NCBI RefSeq assembly: GCF_921292975.1
Contig: NZ_CAKLCM010000002.1
Span: forward strand, 992,001 to 1,056,000
DNA: 64,000 nucleotides
Direction of reading: 5' to 3'
Origin: Vibrio hippocampi
Lineage (GTDB): Bacteria > Pseudomonadota > Gammaproteobacteria > Enterobacterales > Vibrionaceae
A model generated the notes under the pieces. It did no database searches, was not told where the DNA came from, and worked only from the letters and a program-made list of their open reading frames with translations. A program made the translations under genes and the position numbers. This document shows positions 43,758 to 52,978 of this stretch, in pieces (the stretch's first letter is position 1; every line of letters begins with the position of its first letter).

Positions 43758-45759
43758 TCTGAATAAATGGCTGTACCGCGGTCGCTCTATGGTTCGCTAT
43801 CGCTTACTGTTTCTAACTTCTGCGCCGATACTGCTAACACTGCTCGCCTTGTTTGCGATTACGGCATACTGGTCAGTACATTACACTTGGCAAAGCGCTT
43901 TGGTTGATGTCACCGAACGACTGCATAGCGCCAATAATACGCTCACTCAGATCCAAGATCGTAAAGCAGCCACGGTTGAAAATATCGCTAACTCCTTTTC
44001 ATTCCAAAATAAGCTCAATCAAGCAGAATCTCCCCAAGAGATTAAGCAATGGCTGAACACTCAGAAGCAGTCCGCTCAACTCGACTTTTTGGTCTGGCAC
44101 CCTGCAAACTCGCAAACGGAGCAGTCGTTCAATAAACAAACGGAAACTTATTTTCAAGTATTAGCTCCCGAACAAACAGCCCAGCTTGATCAGCAGTTAA
44201 CAACAAGTGCGCAAGTCAGACACCAAGAGCAAGACTATATAGAGCAACGTTCACTGGTCAGTCGGACACAGGTCCCTGTATTTACCTCCGATAGCGAATT
44301 ATTGGGTTATCTGGATGGTGGCTTTCTGCTAAACAACAATTATCCTTTGGTCGATCAATTGCGTGACACGGTTTATCCGTTACAGCAGAAATCGCAACAG
44401 CAAGGTTCTGTAACGCTTTTCCTTGGCGATCTTCGCATTACTACGAATGTTCCGACGAGCGCCCAGTTAACCGATCATCGCGCAACGGGCACCTTAGTCT
44501 CGAATGAGGTTAAGCAGGCCGTCTTGAATGAGGGAAAAGTTTGGGCTGACAAAGCGTATGTTTATGACCAGTGGTACATTGCTGGTTATCAGCCGTTAAC
44601 AGATAAGCAAGACAACATTATTGGCATGTTGTACACCGGCTATCTTATTTCACCGCTGATTAAAACCTATATCACCAATCTGGGTGAAGTGACGGTGATC
44701 GTCCTCCTGCTATTGCTGGTTTCCGGTTTTATCGTTTATCGGGGAGCAAGGGATCTCTTTCGTCCTATTGAGCATATTCATCGTGTGGTCAAATTAATAC
44801 AGATTGGAAAAGATGAGCAGAGAATTGGCGACCTTGGACTGAGTGATAAGCATGAGCTGACGCAACTCGCAAAGCAGTTCGATAATATGCTTAATCAACT
44901 GCAATATCGAAACATACAGATCCAAGAGGCCGCCCATGAACTTGAGAGTAAAGTCGAAAGCCGGACGGCGAGCCTCAAAGAAAAAACCGAACAGCTAGAG
45001 CTGCATATTCAGCTATTAAATCAGACGCAAGATAAACTGATCACCAGTGAAAAACTGGCCGCATTAGGGGAGCTTACCGCAGGCATTGCCCATGAAATTA
45101 ATAACCCAACCGCGGTGATTCTTGGCAACGTTGAACTGATTCGCCTTGAATTAGCTCAAGATGCACCGCGAGTAGAAGAAGAGATTGACGCGATACTGAC
45201 CCAGATTGACCGTATACGCAATATTACCCGCAGCCTGCTGCAATACAGTCGTCAAGGCGGCGTACAAGACCAGATCACTTGGCAGCACGTTAATCCGATT
45301 GTTGAAGAGAGCGTTACCTTAGTGCGAACCGGCGCGAAAAAGCGGGATATTCAGTTTGTTAAGAAGCTTAATGCTTCGGTTTCCGTCGAGGTAAATCGCC
45401 ATCACTTATTGCAAGTACTCGTGAACCTACAGATGAATGGCATCCATGCGATGCAAGGTAAGGGGACATTGCGATTAGAAACGGAAGATTGGATAGAAAA
45501 TGATAAAACTTTGGGCGCTATGATCCACGTTGTCGATGAAGGAAGCGGGATTAGTGAAAGTAACCTTAAACGTATTTTTGACCCGTTTTTTACCACGAAG
45601 AGAGAGGGAACAGGCTTAGGCTTATCCGTCTCACAGAGTATTTTGAGTGAAACGGGTGGCGAGATTAAAGTCGAGTCTACACTGGGACAAGGCAGTCGCT
45701 TTACGCTGTATTTGCCTGTAAAAGCGGAGCAGCATACGATTATTTCTCAGGTTGGTTAG
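43750..45759 (+). CDS. Membrane sensor histidine kinase (partner of the sigma-54 response regulator)
   Basis: 669 residues; the ATG at 43750 lies in ATGAGTAA, overlapping the regulator stop. A membrane helix (about 20-42) is followed by a periplasmic Cache-like sensor (about 45-310), a second helix (about 312-332), HAMP (DLFRPIEHIHRVVKLIQIGK) and a coiled coil with KVESRTASLKEKTEQLE. The HisKA H-box is GELTAGIAHEINNP, with His448. The ATPase domain has N-box NLQMNGIHAM, G1 DEGSGI and G2 GTGLGLSVSQSIL, so kinase activity is expected. The HisKA/NtrB-like architecture fits a sigma-54 partner. The signal is unknown; small carboxylates such as formate or the oxyanion status are possible. Confidence 0.93.
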   Translation: MSNLNKWLYRGRSMVRYRLLFLTSAPILLTLLALFAITAYWSVHYTWQSALVDVTERLHSANNTLTQIQDRKAATVENIANSFSFQNKLNQAESPQEIKQWLNTQKQSAQLDFLVWHPANSQTEQSFNKQTETYFQVLAPEQTAQLDQQLTTSAQVRHQEQDYIEQRSLVSRTQVPVFTSDSELLGYLDGGFLLNNNYPLVDQLRDTVYPLQQKSQQQGSVTLFLGDLRITTNVPTSAQLTDHRATGTLVSNEVKQAVLNEGKVWADKAYVYDQWYIAGYQPLTDKQDNIIGMLYTGYLISPLIKTYITNLGEVTVIVLLLLLVSGFIVYRGARDLFRPIEHIHRVVKLIQIGKDEQRIGDLGLSDKHELTQLAKQFDNMLNQLQYRNIQIQEAAHELESKVESRTASLKEKTEQLELHIQLLNQTQDKLITSEKLAALGELTAGIAHEINNPTAVILGNVELIRLELAQDAPRVEEEIDAILTQIDRIRNITRSLLQYSRQGGVQDQITWQHVNPIVEESVTLVRTGAKKRDIQFVKKLNASVSVEVNRHHLLQVLVNLQMNGIHAMQGKGTLRLETEDWIENDKTLGAMIHVVDEGSGISESNLKRIFDPFFTTKREGTGLGLSVSQSILSETGGEIKVESTLGQGSRFTLYLPVKAEQHTIISQVG

Positions 45760-45838
45760 GTTGGCTCTCAATGACTCCGCCTTTCCAACCACTGTGTCTT
45801 CGCCTGCCAGGTTATGTCTTTCCCAACCACGTCACGTT

Positions 45839-45915
45839 TTTCCTGCGGAGGCAGGAACCTACTTAAGTGGGGCACTTGCTGTAATAAGATCCCTTCCTTC
45901 GAAGGGATGACGTAG
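45839..45915. repeat. 77-bp dispersed repeat, copy A
   Basis: The unit starts TTTCCTGCGGAGGCAGGAA, a hairpin (TTCCTGC/GCAGGAA), and holds a second hairpin ATCCCTTC-CTTC-GAAGGGAT. It differs from copy B at a single position (45877 T versus 46097 C). The two-hairpin form resembles intergenic repeat units of vibrios. Confidence 0.88.
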
Positions 45916-46058
45916 ACAGGTGCGGATGACGTAGATATGTACGGGTAACGTAGAAGCGTACCGCTGCGTGTGGCCTGATTCGAACGTCTTTCCTAACCAT
46001 AACGCCATACCCAACCATAACGTCTTTCCTAACCACTGTTTTTCCCAACCACAACGTC

Positions 46059-46135
46059 TTTCCTGCGGAGGCAGGAACCTACTTAAGTGGGGCACTCGCT
46101 GTAATAAGATCCCTTCCTTCGAAGGGATGACGTAG
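46059..46135. repeat. 77-bp dispersed repeat, copy B
   Basis: It lies 220 bases from copy A in direct orientation and is identical apart from one base. Tandem GATGACGTAGTGTGGGGCG-like units follow to about 46190. Confidence 0.88.
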
Positions 46136-46203
46136 TGTGGGGCGAATGACGGTGTGTGGGTCGATGACGTAGTGTAGGGCGGATGACGCAGTTTTACCGT
46201 GTC

Positions 46204-47088
46204 TTAAACCTGCGTCTTTACCGTAATTTGCGGTGGCTTAATACTATGCTTTTGAAATTCACTCATGACCCGCAACGTGATGTCGGTTTCAAACAGTTTC
46301 TCATACGCGGTATCCACCACATAAGCCTTACACGTCAGTTGAATCGCTAAATAGCTATCACTAATAGTCTGCTTGACCAATACCGTGACCGGCTTAGGAA
46401 GATGCACATAACGGCTAGAAGAGGCGGCCTCTTGAATAAGGTTACGCGCTAACACGATGTCTTCGTTCATACCGATATAAAAGGGAATGACCACCTGCAT
46501 ATCCAGTTCGCCGTAGTTGCCGCTGACCGTGACTTCACTGAGGAACTTGTTGTTGGGGATCGTGATAATGTCGTCAGTTAAAGTACGCATACGCACCGAA
46601 CGTAACCCTATCGTCAAAATATCGCCATAATGCCCCTCAAAAGTGACCCTGTCACCCACTTGAAACGGTCTGTCGATCATCACCGTTAAGCCTGCAATAA
46701 ACGAAGCGGCGAGGTCTTTCATAGCAAAACCTACTGATACCGCAAGCGTCCCGCCTATCAGCGCGAGTATATGGTCGTTAATGCGAAAACTCAGCATAAA
46801 CACCACGATCCCCGCGGTTAAATAGACAAAGAACTGCAAAAAGGATTGTAGCTTCTGCAATAACATTCGGTATTGAACAAACTGCCCACCAATACTCTCT
46901 ACCATGGAGTTCATAAACTTAATCAGTAACCAACAACCAGCAATAATAAAGACACTAAAAAACACCCCTGACCAGCGGATCAAAGAGGCGATTTGGGTAA
47001 TATTCTCCATCGACACCGGTTCTTCCGTTGCGTAAGCGGAGGTCACACTCAAAACGAACAGCAGCACTGTCAAACAATAACGCAGCAT
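46204..47088 (-). CDS. MscS-family mechanosensitive channel
   Basis: 294 residues. An N-terminal signal-like helix (MLRYCLTVLLFVLSVTSAYA) is followed by three membrane helices, the pore helix TM3 being GGTLAVSVGFAMKDLAASFI. The beta domain begins DRPFQVGDRVTFEGHYGDI and is followed by TIPNNKFLS and the C-terminal alpha/beta domain. This is the minimal MscS architecture (E. coli MscS has 286 residues), but with a probable cleaved signal. It starts eight bases after the large membrane ATPase gene, so the two are very probably cotranscribed and may act together. Confidence 0.92.
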   Translation of the reverse strand: MLRYCLTVLLFVLSVTSAYATEEPVSMENITQIASLIRWSGVFFSVFIIAGCWLLIKFMNSMVESIGGQFVQYRMLLQKLQSFLQFFVYLTAGIVVFMLSFRINDHILALIGGTLAVSVGFAMKDLAASFIAGLTVMIDRPFQVGDRVTFEGHYGDILTIGLRSVRMRTLTDDIITIPNNKFLSEVTVSGNYGELDMQVVIPFYIGMNEDIVLARNLIQEAASSSRYVHLPKPVTVLVKQTISDSYLAIQLTCKAYVVDTAYEKLFETDITLRVMSEFQKHSIKPPQITVKTQV

Positions 47089-47096
47089 GTGATCTC

Positions 47097-49442
47097 CTAT
47101 TTCACCAGTAGATGTTGTCGGTCAAGAACATTGGTAATGGAACGGAACCAGTGATCGGACACTCTCGCTTTGTCCTCAGTCCATTCGATATAACCTCGGC
47201 TTTCAAAATATCTCAAGGTGCCGATTACTTCTGAAATGGTCAGTTGAGTACTGTCAGAAAGCTCCTCGGGCGACGCGGAGCCGAGTTGCACGATAGAACG
47301 GATAATCGCCAGCATAGGTTTGGGCATTTTTTCGAGTTCTTCAGAATCTGGGGTATGGAATAAGCGAACATAGACTTTATCAGTCTGTTTATCCCGTTTT
47401 AGAGAGTAGCGAAAAAAGCGTAATGCAACCGTCGGGTTGCCATCGGCATAGTGCCAAAGAATACGATAGAAGCCTTGTTTTGCTCGTTCTTCTTCGCTTT
47501 CGCTATCGTTATCCCACTGCTTTGGTACCACCAAACCATCAAAATGAATCGGGAACTGGTCATCTTGATTGATACGACTATCGAGTAATTGGGTCAATTC
47601 AGCTTCATTCCATCTCGGTAAGAAACAGACCAAATCAAACAACAATCGTTCACCACGGGCGCGGTCGACAAAGCGCCAACTCGCTTTTTCTATCGAAAAC
47701 ACCGCTCGATGATTTTTCTTTGAGCGGCGCAGTAGATTGGTGAATTTAATCAGATCCGCTAAACCTCCCACCTTTGGTTTGACTAAACGTTGGCAGTTAT
47801 CAATCGCGATAAGGTAGCTGGTGTCACTTTTTCGTAGATGGTTAAGGATTTTAATTTCGCTGGTGTCTTGCTCCAGTCCTAAGCTGAGCGCTAAATCAAT
47901 CAGTAGCTCGTCATAACCGGCAATAGGGCAGTTGATATAAATCGGTTCGGCGTTTTTTACCCGATCCAACATCTGAACCAGTAAGCGGGTCGCCCCGATA
48001 CCACGTTCACCGGATACTACACATATCGTCGGGCTATCGGTCAGCAGATATTTGGCTAGCTTAGTCATTTCACTCTCACCGAAGTTGACCAATGGACTGT
48101 TATCATCTCCGGGCAACACATAGTTAAACGTGTCGCTCCCTTTTACCCGCACAAGTTGGTTATCGCTTTCGCTACTGGTCTGTTTTTCCACTTCTATCTT
48201 AAAAAGGTAGGCAAGTACCTGATTAAAAATCCCATAGCGAGACAGCAGACTGATTAAACGATTTTTCAGTTGATAGAAAGAGAGCCAAGTCGCGCCAATA
48301 ATGGTGGCAATAAGCCCTATCAGCCAGCGATTCTGCTTGTCAACCGCCCAAACTACCAATAGTGGTTTTTCTGGTATCCGCTCAAGGGTATGAAATACGC
48401 GCTTTTTCCACATTAAAATCACGCTGAGCGTGATGAGGATAAACCAGAACCAGAAAAAGCTCACAATCCAGTAGTAAATCGTCCCCTTACCAACCGTTTC
48501 AGCGGCAATCTGTAACACCAAACCGGCAGCAATGGCACTCCAAACATATCGACGTAGGGTTGACAGTCGAAGCTTAACTAACTCTTCACCCGTCGACAGG
48601 CTGTAGCGATGAACCAATTCCAACGTTAACGATATAGCGATGGAGCCGCCAAGTATCCACCAAGTTAACGTCTCTAAATATCGAAGATGCACTAAGGCTT
48701 CAATCTGGCTTAATACACGCAGCGAAAGCGTAATGGCGATTAACCAAGCAATAGATTTCTGAGCCTTACCAAATAACAGAATAAGGTGAACCCAAAAGGG
48801 TGGACGTGTGGTTGACTGGCTGACGTTTTGCTTTAGCCGCTTAAGCATTCTGCCGCTGTTTGCAAGCCACCACATCAGTAGTAGATAAATGACAAATACC
48901 TTGATGCCAACCCAAACCACGGGAATGGGCGAGATCAATAACTCATCAAAAAGCAGCTTAAAGCTGCGGATTTGATAGAAAATAAAATACTCAATATTGT
49001 ACTGAGTGAGTTTTAACTCCTGCTTAAACTGAATAACTCCCGTCGGACCAAAACCCGTCAACTGCTCTCTTACGGAGTCGTCTGCAAGGGCGAGCAGTGT
49101 CTGTTTGCTGTGGCTGAGACTATTTAACGTTAAGTAATGACTCTCAACCTGTTGCCACGTTTCATCATTGAGTTGTTGCCGAAACTGCGCCAAAGATTGC
49201 TGAAAGCTGTCGATGTCCTGATCTTGCAGACGCAACACTTGTGATAACAAGCGTCTCACCTGCGTATGATCGTTTTGACTCATAAACAGCGGTTCAGGAA
49301 GCGCGGTAACTTTTTGCTGCAACTCCGTTGCCGGCTGAGAAATTTGCGGGATGTCATCCACCTGCAACCGCCAGTTGGCGTGGCTAATGCCAGTGAACAG
49401 CAACAGCATGGTGAGTAAACAGAGCCTATACAGAGTAATCAT
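47097..49442 (-). CDS. Membrane protein with cytoplasmic P-loop-like domain and winged helix, MscS-associated
   Basis: 781 residues from MITLYRLCLLTMLLLFTGIS at 49442; the TTG five codons upstream is less likely. In order: signal peptide; periplasmic helical region (about 20-160); six or more membrane helices (about 165-410); a STAND/AAA-like ATPase region (about 450-650); and a C-terminal winged helix (PEELSDSTQLTISEVIGTLR, then RGYIEW). The Walker A reads SGERGIGATRL: the invariant Lys is Ala484. Walker B is YLIAIDNCQ. ATP hydrolysis may therefore be impaired. I know no function. The tight link with an MscS channel suggests a channel-associated sensor or regulator. Confidence 0.75.
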   Translation of the reverse strand: MITLYRLCLLTMLLLFTGISHANWRLQVDDIPQISQPATELQQKVTALPEPLFMSQNDHTQVRRLLSQVLRLQDQDIDSFQQSLAQFRQQLNDETWQQVESHYLTLNSLSHSKQTLLALADDSVREQLTGFGPTGVIQFKQELKLTQYNIEYFIFYQIRSFKLLFDELLISPIPVVWVGIKVFVIYLLLMWWLANSGRMLKRLKQNVSQSTTRPPFWVHLILLFGKAQKSIAWLIAITLSLRVLSQIEALVHLRYLETLTWWILGGSIAISLTLELVHRYSLSTGEELVKLRLSTLRRYVWSAIAAGLVLQIAAETVGKGTIYYWIVSFFWFWFILITLSVILMWKKRVFHTLERIPEKPLLVVWAVDKQNRWLIGLIATIIGATWLSFYQLKNRLISLLSRYGIFNQVLAYLFKIEVEKQTSSESDNQLVRVKGSDTFNYVLPGDDNSPLVNFGESEMTKLAKYLLTDSPTICVVSGERGIGATRLLVQMLDRVKNAEPIYINCPIAGYDELLIDLALSLGLEQDTSEIKILNHLRKSDTSYLIAIDNCQRLVKPKVGGLADLIKFTNLLRRSKKNHRAVFSIEKASWRFVDRARGERLLFDLVCFLPRWNEAELTQLLDSRINQDDQFPIHFDGLVVPKQWDNDSESEEERAKQGFYRILWHYADGNPTVALRFFRYSLKRDKQTDKVYVRLFHTPDSEELEKMPKPMLAIIRSIVQLGSASPEELSDSTQLTISEVIGTLRYFESRGYIEWTEDKARVSDHWFRSITNVLDRQHLLVK

Positions 49443-49841
49443 TGCAAACCTAACCAATCTGCTGCGATATTTTTAACGTGTGCGATTCAACTTGAACCAT
49501 TCAACCTAAGTATTCAACCGCAGTATTCAACCTAAGTTATTCAATATCAAAAAGACGACGTAAACAATGCAGCGTGAAAAATAGAGCCTTTAGATGACGG
49601 ACCAATGAGATACCTCAGCAAGTCCAGTGACTTACCTAAGTGTAGACAGTGAATATTCATCCTGCTGCATGGAATTTAGCGCATAAGTTAGGTCAGTAAA
49701 AATCGTCGATTTGGTATTCGTTTGGCGGGTTTCATCTCTTGGTCATCTCCTTAGTGCAGATTAACTGTCACAAGCTGCTTGCATCTACATTCAAGAGGCG
49801 GTAGGGTGGCGCCGTTTTGTCAACTTATAAAGGTATCGCTA
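49443..49841. other. Divergent gap with three 13-bp tandem repeats
   Basis: 399 bases between the membrane ATPase gene and ybiT. CATTCAACCTAAG, TATTCAACCGCAG and TATTCAACCTAAG follow each other at 49498-49536. The remainder carries the ybiT promoter region; no ORF or strong hairpin was seen. Confidence 0.55.
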
Positions 49842-51434
49842 GTGCTTTCAACAGCCAATATCACACAGCAATTCGGGGCTAAGCCCTTGTTTGAAAATAT
49901 CTCAATCAAATTTGGTGAGGGTAACCGCTACGGTTTAATCGGCGCAAATGGTTGTGGTAAATCAACTTTTATGAAAATCCTGAGTGGTGAGCTAGAGCAA
50001 ACCAGCGGTACTGTCTCTTATGACCCGAACGAACGTGTTGCTAAACTGAATCAGGATCAGTTTGCTTACGAGCAGTTTACGGTTATTGATACCGTTATCA
50101 TGGGTCATAAAGAGTTATGGGAAATCAAGAAAGAGCGCGATCGTATCTACTCGCTGGCTGAAATGAGCGAAGAAGATGGGATGAAGGTCGCCGACCTTGA
50201 GGTTCAATTCGCGGAACTTGATGGCTACATGGCTGAAGCAAAAGCGGGAGAGCTATTGTTGGCGGTGGGTATTCCAGAAGAGCAACACTATGGCTTAATG
50301 AGTCAAGTTGCACCGGGTTGGAAACTGCGTGTCCTACTTGCGCAAGTACTGTTTGCTGACCCGCATATTTTGCTGTTGGACGAACCTACCAACAACTTGG
50401 ATATGGATACCATTCGCTGGCTTGAGCAGACGTTGAATCAACGCGACTGCACCATGATCATCATCTCGCACGACCGTCACTTCCTAAACAGTGTTTGCAC
50501 CCATATGGCGGACTTGGATTACGGTGAACTGCGTGTTTATCACGGCAACTACGACGAGTACATGTTTGCAGCAACGCAGGTGAGAGAGCGTCTATTAGCG
50601 GACAATGCGAAGAAAAAAGCTCAAATTGCTGAGCTACAGACTTTCGTTTCTCGATTCTCTGCTAACGCTTCTAAAGCAAAACAAGCAACATCACGCGCTA
50701 AGCAGATCGATAAGATCCAATTAGAAGAAGTGAAAGCGTCAAGCCGTCAAAACCCATTTATCCGTTTTGAGCAGGAAAAAGAGCTATTCCGTAACGCTTT
50801 GAATGTCGAAGGTTTGGCGAATGGCTTTGAACACATGCTTTGGTCTGATTTTGATGCCATCTTTGAAGTCGGTGAGCGCGTTGCGATCATTGGTGAAAAC
50901 GGTGTCGGTAAGACAACGCTACTTAATACACTTGCGGGTGCCGTTGATGCAAAAGCAGGGGAATTTAAGTGGTCTGATAACGCAAACATTGGCTACTACG
51001 CACAAGACCATGCTCATGACTTTGAACAAGATATGAACCTAACCGATTGGATGGGTCAATGGCGTCAAGAGGGCGACGATGAGCAAGTAGTCCGTAGCTT
51101 CTTAGGGCGTATGCTGTTTGGTCAAGATGACATCAAAAAGTCTGTCAAAGTGCTTTCTGGTGGTGAACAAGGTCGTATGTTACTAGGTAAGTTGATGATG
51201 CATAAGCCAAATATCTTGCTTATGGATGAACCAACCAACCACATGGATATGGAATCGATTGAAGCACTCAACTTGGCGCTAGAAAACTACAAGGGCACAC
51301 TGTTCTTCGTTTCTCACGACCGCCAGTTTGTTTCTTCTATTGCGACACGGATTCTTGAAATCAAAGACAATAAGATCTTCGACTTCAAAGGTACCTACGA
51401 AGAGTACTTAAAGAGTCGTGGTGTTACTCAGTAA
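49842..51434 (+). CDS. ybiT: ABC-F ATPase YbiT
   Basis: 530 residues from the GTG at 49842 ([20 protein letters not shown]), the same length as E. coli YbiT; AAAGG stands upstream, and a longer frame from a TTG is not supported. Two ABC domains are present: Walker [11 protein letters not shown] and [10 protein letters not shown]; Walker [13 protein letters not shown] and [12 protein letters not shown]. Between them is the charged linker with [20 protein letters not shown]. The first signature is atypical ([12 protein letters not shown]), as in YbiT; the second is [14 protein letters not shown] proteins act on the ribosome rather than in transport. It has its own terminator. Confidence 0.95.
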   Translation: MLSTANITQQFGAKPLFENISIKFGEGNRYGLIGANGCGKSTFMKILSGELEQTSGTVSYDPNERVAKLNQDQFAYEQFTVIDTVIMGHKELWEIKKERDRIYSLAEMSEEDGMKVADLEVQFAELDGYMAEAKAGELLLAVGIPEEQHYGLMSQVAPGWKLRVLLAQVLFADPHILLLDEPTNNLDMDTIRWLEQTLNQRDCTMIIISHDRHFLNSVCTHMADLDYGELRVYHGNYDEYMFAATQVRERLLADNAKKKAQIAELQTFVSRFSANASKAKQATSRAKQIDKIQLEEVKASSRQNPFIRFEQEKELFRNALNVEGLANGFEHMLWSDFDAIFEVGERVAIIGENGVGKTTLLNTLAGAVDAKAGEFKWSDNANIGYYAQDHAHDFEQDMNLTDWMGQWRQEGDDEQVVRSFLGRMLFGQDDIKKSVKVLSGGEQGRMLLGKLMMHKPNILLMDEPTNHMDMESIEALNLALENYKGTLFFVSHDRQFVSSIATRILEIKDNKIFDFKGTYEEYLKSRGVTQ

Positions 51435-51467
51435 TCACGATAACTCGTAACCACGATCTATAATCGT

Positions 51468-51507
51468 AAAAGCCACCATTGAGGTTCCTTCTCATGGTGG
51501 CTTTTTT
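51468..51507 (+). terminator. Rho-independent terminator of ybiT
   Basis: AAAAGCCACCAT and ATGGTGGCTTTT form a 12-bp stem followed by T residues, 33 bases after the ybiT stop. It also lies before the convergent fdhD end and could act on both strands. Confidence 0.92.
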
Positions 51508-51541
51508 GTCGCTGAGGATAAACCCCTTCGCGCGGTTTGTT

Positions 51542-52387
51542 CTATTGAGACTCACCCTTAACATCAAATGTCATCTTGTCACCCCCTGTAAATACCTGAA
51601 AGCGTAACCCTTTGGCTCTCGCTATCGTGGTAATACCAAACTGGCGCGCCAAATCTAACCCCATCTGGGTCACACCTGAACGAGACAACAGCACAGGAAT
51701 GCCCATTTGCGCCACTTTGATCACCATTTCAGAGGTTAAGCGACCTGTGGTATAGAAAATCTTATCGTCACCTGAATCTTGGTTGATCCACATTTCACCC
51801 GCTAAGGTGTCAACGGCGTTATGGCGGCCCACATCTTCGACAAACGATTGCACTTGGTTATTGTTGCACACGGCACAGCCATGCACTGCGCCTGCTTTTT
51901 TGTAGGTATCATTATAGTGAGTCAGCGCTTCAAGGGTGGCGTAGACATCAGACTGCTTCACCGTGATTTGTGGCACCTGATAACCCTCAAGTTGCATCAT
52001 CACATTGCCGTACATAGTGCCTTGACCACAACCAGAGGTGACGGTTTTTTTCTTTAAAGCCTGTTCGACACCCTCGACATTTTCCTTAGTGACGACGGCG
52101 GCACTGTGGGTTTCCCAGTCAATGATGATCGACTCGACTGCGCTCGGGTCGGTGATAAAGCCCTGGTTTTTTAAATACCCTAACACCAGCGATTCTGGTC
52201 TTGAGCCCAAGGTCATTAAGGTGACCACTTCTTTCCAGTTAAGCATGACAGTTAACGGACGTTCGCAGGCGATTTGTTTCACTAACTTTTCGCCATATTC
52301 ATCATAGACTTCGACTTCGATCGTCTGCAGTGGGTTTTCTGTTGTTTTAATAATATTAGGTTGTAACAAAGTCGATTCCCTTATCAA
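51542..52387 (-). CDS. fdhD: Formate dehydrogenase accessory sulfurtransferase FdhD
   Basis: 281 residues. FdhD carries sulfur from a cysteine desulfurase to the bis-MGD cofactor of formate dehydrogenase. Family segments are LGYLKNQGFI, the catalytic-loop Cys in TSGCGQGT, GAVHGCAV, EDVGRHNAVDTLAG, and FYTTGRLTSEMVIKVAQMGIPVLLSRSG. The E. coli CxxC loop has two cysteines; here the second is replaced (CGQG), which many FdhD proteins tolerate since the first is the essential one. It is divergent from the DUF3305-DUF3306 genes of the fdh cluster. Confidence 0.94.
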   Translation of the reverse strand: MIRESTLLQPNIIKTTENPLQTIEVEVYDEYGEKLVKQIACERPLTVMLNWKEVVTLMTLGSRPESLVLGYLKNQGFITDPSAVESIIIDWETHSAAVVTKENVEGVEQALKKKTVTSGCGQGTMYGNVMMQLEGYQVPQITVKQSDVYATLEALTHYNDTYKKAGAVHGCAVCNNNQVQSFVEDVGRHNAVDTLAGEMWINQDSGDDKIFYTTGRLTSEMVIKVAQMGIPVLLSRSGVTQMGLDLARQFGITTIARAKGLRFQVFTGGDKMTFDVKGESQ

Positions 52388-52419
52388 GACTGGCTGAGTT
52401 TCACTATATTTAAAGAGTA

Positions 52420-52435
52420 GGCGTGATTATTGCAA
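52420..52435 (+). promoter_or_regulatory. Candidate sigma-54 promoter before the DUF3305 gene
   Basis: AGGCGTGATTATTGCA has GG (52420-52421) and GC (52432-52433) separated by ten bases and a perfect TTGCA in the -12 box; the -24 box (GGCGTG) is weaker. The predicted start point is about 55 bases before the ATG. A short dyad CCATAC/GTATGG lies just downstream (52438-52455). Confidence 0.45.
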
Positions 52436-52498
52436 ATCCATACAGCCTAGTATGGTTGAAATCACCATTAACACAATGATGCCGAGGAGTAATATTGA

Positions 52499-52978
52499 AT
52501 GACACAAGGTCATGTAGTCAATGCAGATGCTCACGTAAAGACCGTAACAAAGAATGAAAATCAATGGCCAATCCAAGCTCAGCTCGTGTTGGTGGATAAA
52601 CAGGTCGGCAGATGGCAGGTTCAACAGCGCGAGTTGCAAGGGTTTGCACTTGCTTCTGAGTCGAGTGAATCCGCTATCAGTTTGCTAGAGCTACATCGTG
52701 ACGAGCGTACCGACTACCGTTTTAATCTAAGCTCCAGTGATCCTCGCTTATTTGTAGTGTTAGAAAATCACGATGACACTCAACTGACGCCGCTGGTCGT
52801 CACTGCGTCACAAACCGTGGCAGGATCGTATCTCGATGGTGATTACACTGTTCTGTCTGCGCCGATGCCGCTGCCAGTGCAAGCATGGATGGAAGCCTTT
52901 ATTGGTCGTCATGGTGAGTTACTTGAGATGCGCGGTAAAAAACGTAAGAAGGGAGCGGGGCGTTCTAGTGAGCAATGA
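52499..52978 (+). CDS. DUF3305 protein of the formate dehydrogenase cluster
   Basis: 159 residues, soluble, no signal. I recognise it as DUF3305 from the core WPIQAQLVLVDKQVGRWQVQ and YRFNLSSSDPRLFVVLENHD, and from the C-terminal basic tail (KKRKKGAG). Proteins of this family occur next to DUF3306 and periplasmic formate dehydrogenase genes in Vibrio and Shewanella. The biochemical role is unknown; a maturation or regulatory part is likely. GAGGAG precedes ATG. The stop overlaps the GTG start of the DUF3306 gene by 11 bases. Confidence 0.85.
   Translation: MTQGHVVNADAHVKTVTKNENQWPIQAQLVLVDKQVGRWQVQQRELQGFALASESSESAISLLELHRDERTDYRFNLSSSDPRLFVVLENHDDTQLTPLVVTASQTVAGSYLDGDYTVLSAPMPLPVQAWMEAFIGRHGELLEMRGKKRKKGAGRSSEQ

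Larger units (their letters stand above)
45760..46203. other. Repeat island between convergent genes
   Basis: 444 bases without a real gene. It contains two 77-bp near-identical copies (45839-45915 and 46059-46135), a run of CCAACCA-ACGTCTTTCC-like units between them, and GGATGACGTAG-like units after each. ORFs called here only reflect the repeats. Confidence 0.75.

Noticed and set aside
45859..46095. Two overlapping minus-strand open frames of 63-78 codons
   Set aside because: They lie wholly in the duplicated 77-bp repeats and tandem units, and the peptides only mirror the repeats (GWEKQWLGKTLWLG-like).
52836..52967. N-terminal 44-codon extension of the DUF3306 gene
   Set aside because: It overlaps DUF3305 coding sequence out of frame, and the residues (Cys/Arg-rich) do not resemble the family; the GTG at 52968 with GGAG upstream is preferred.
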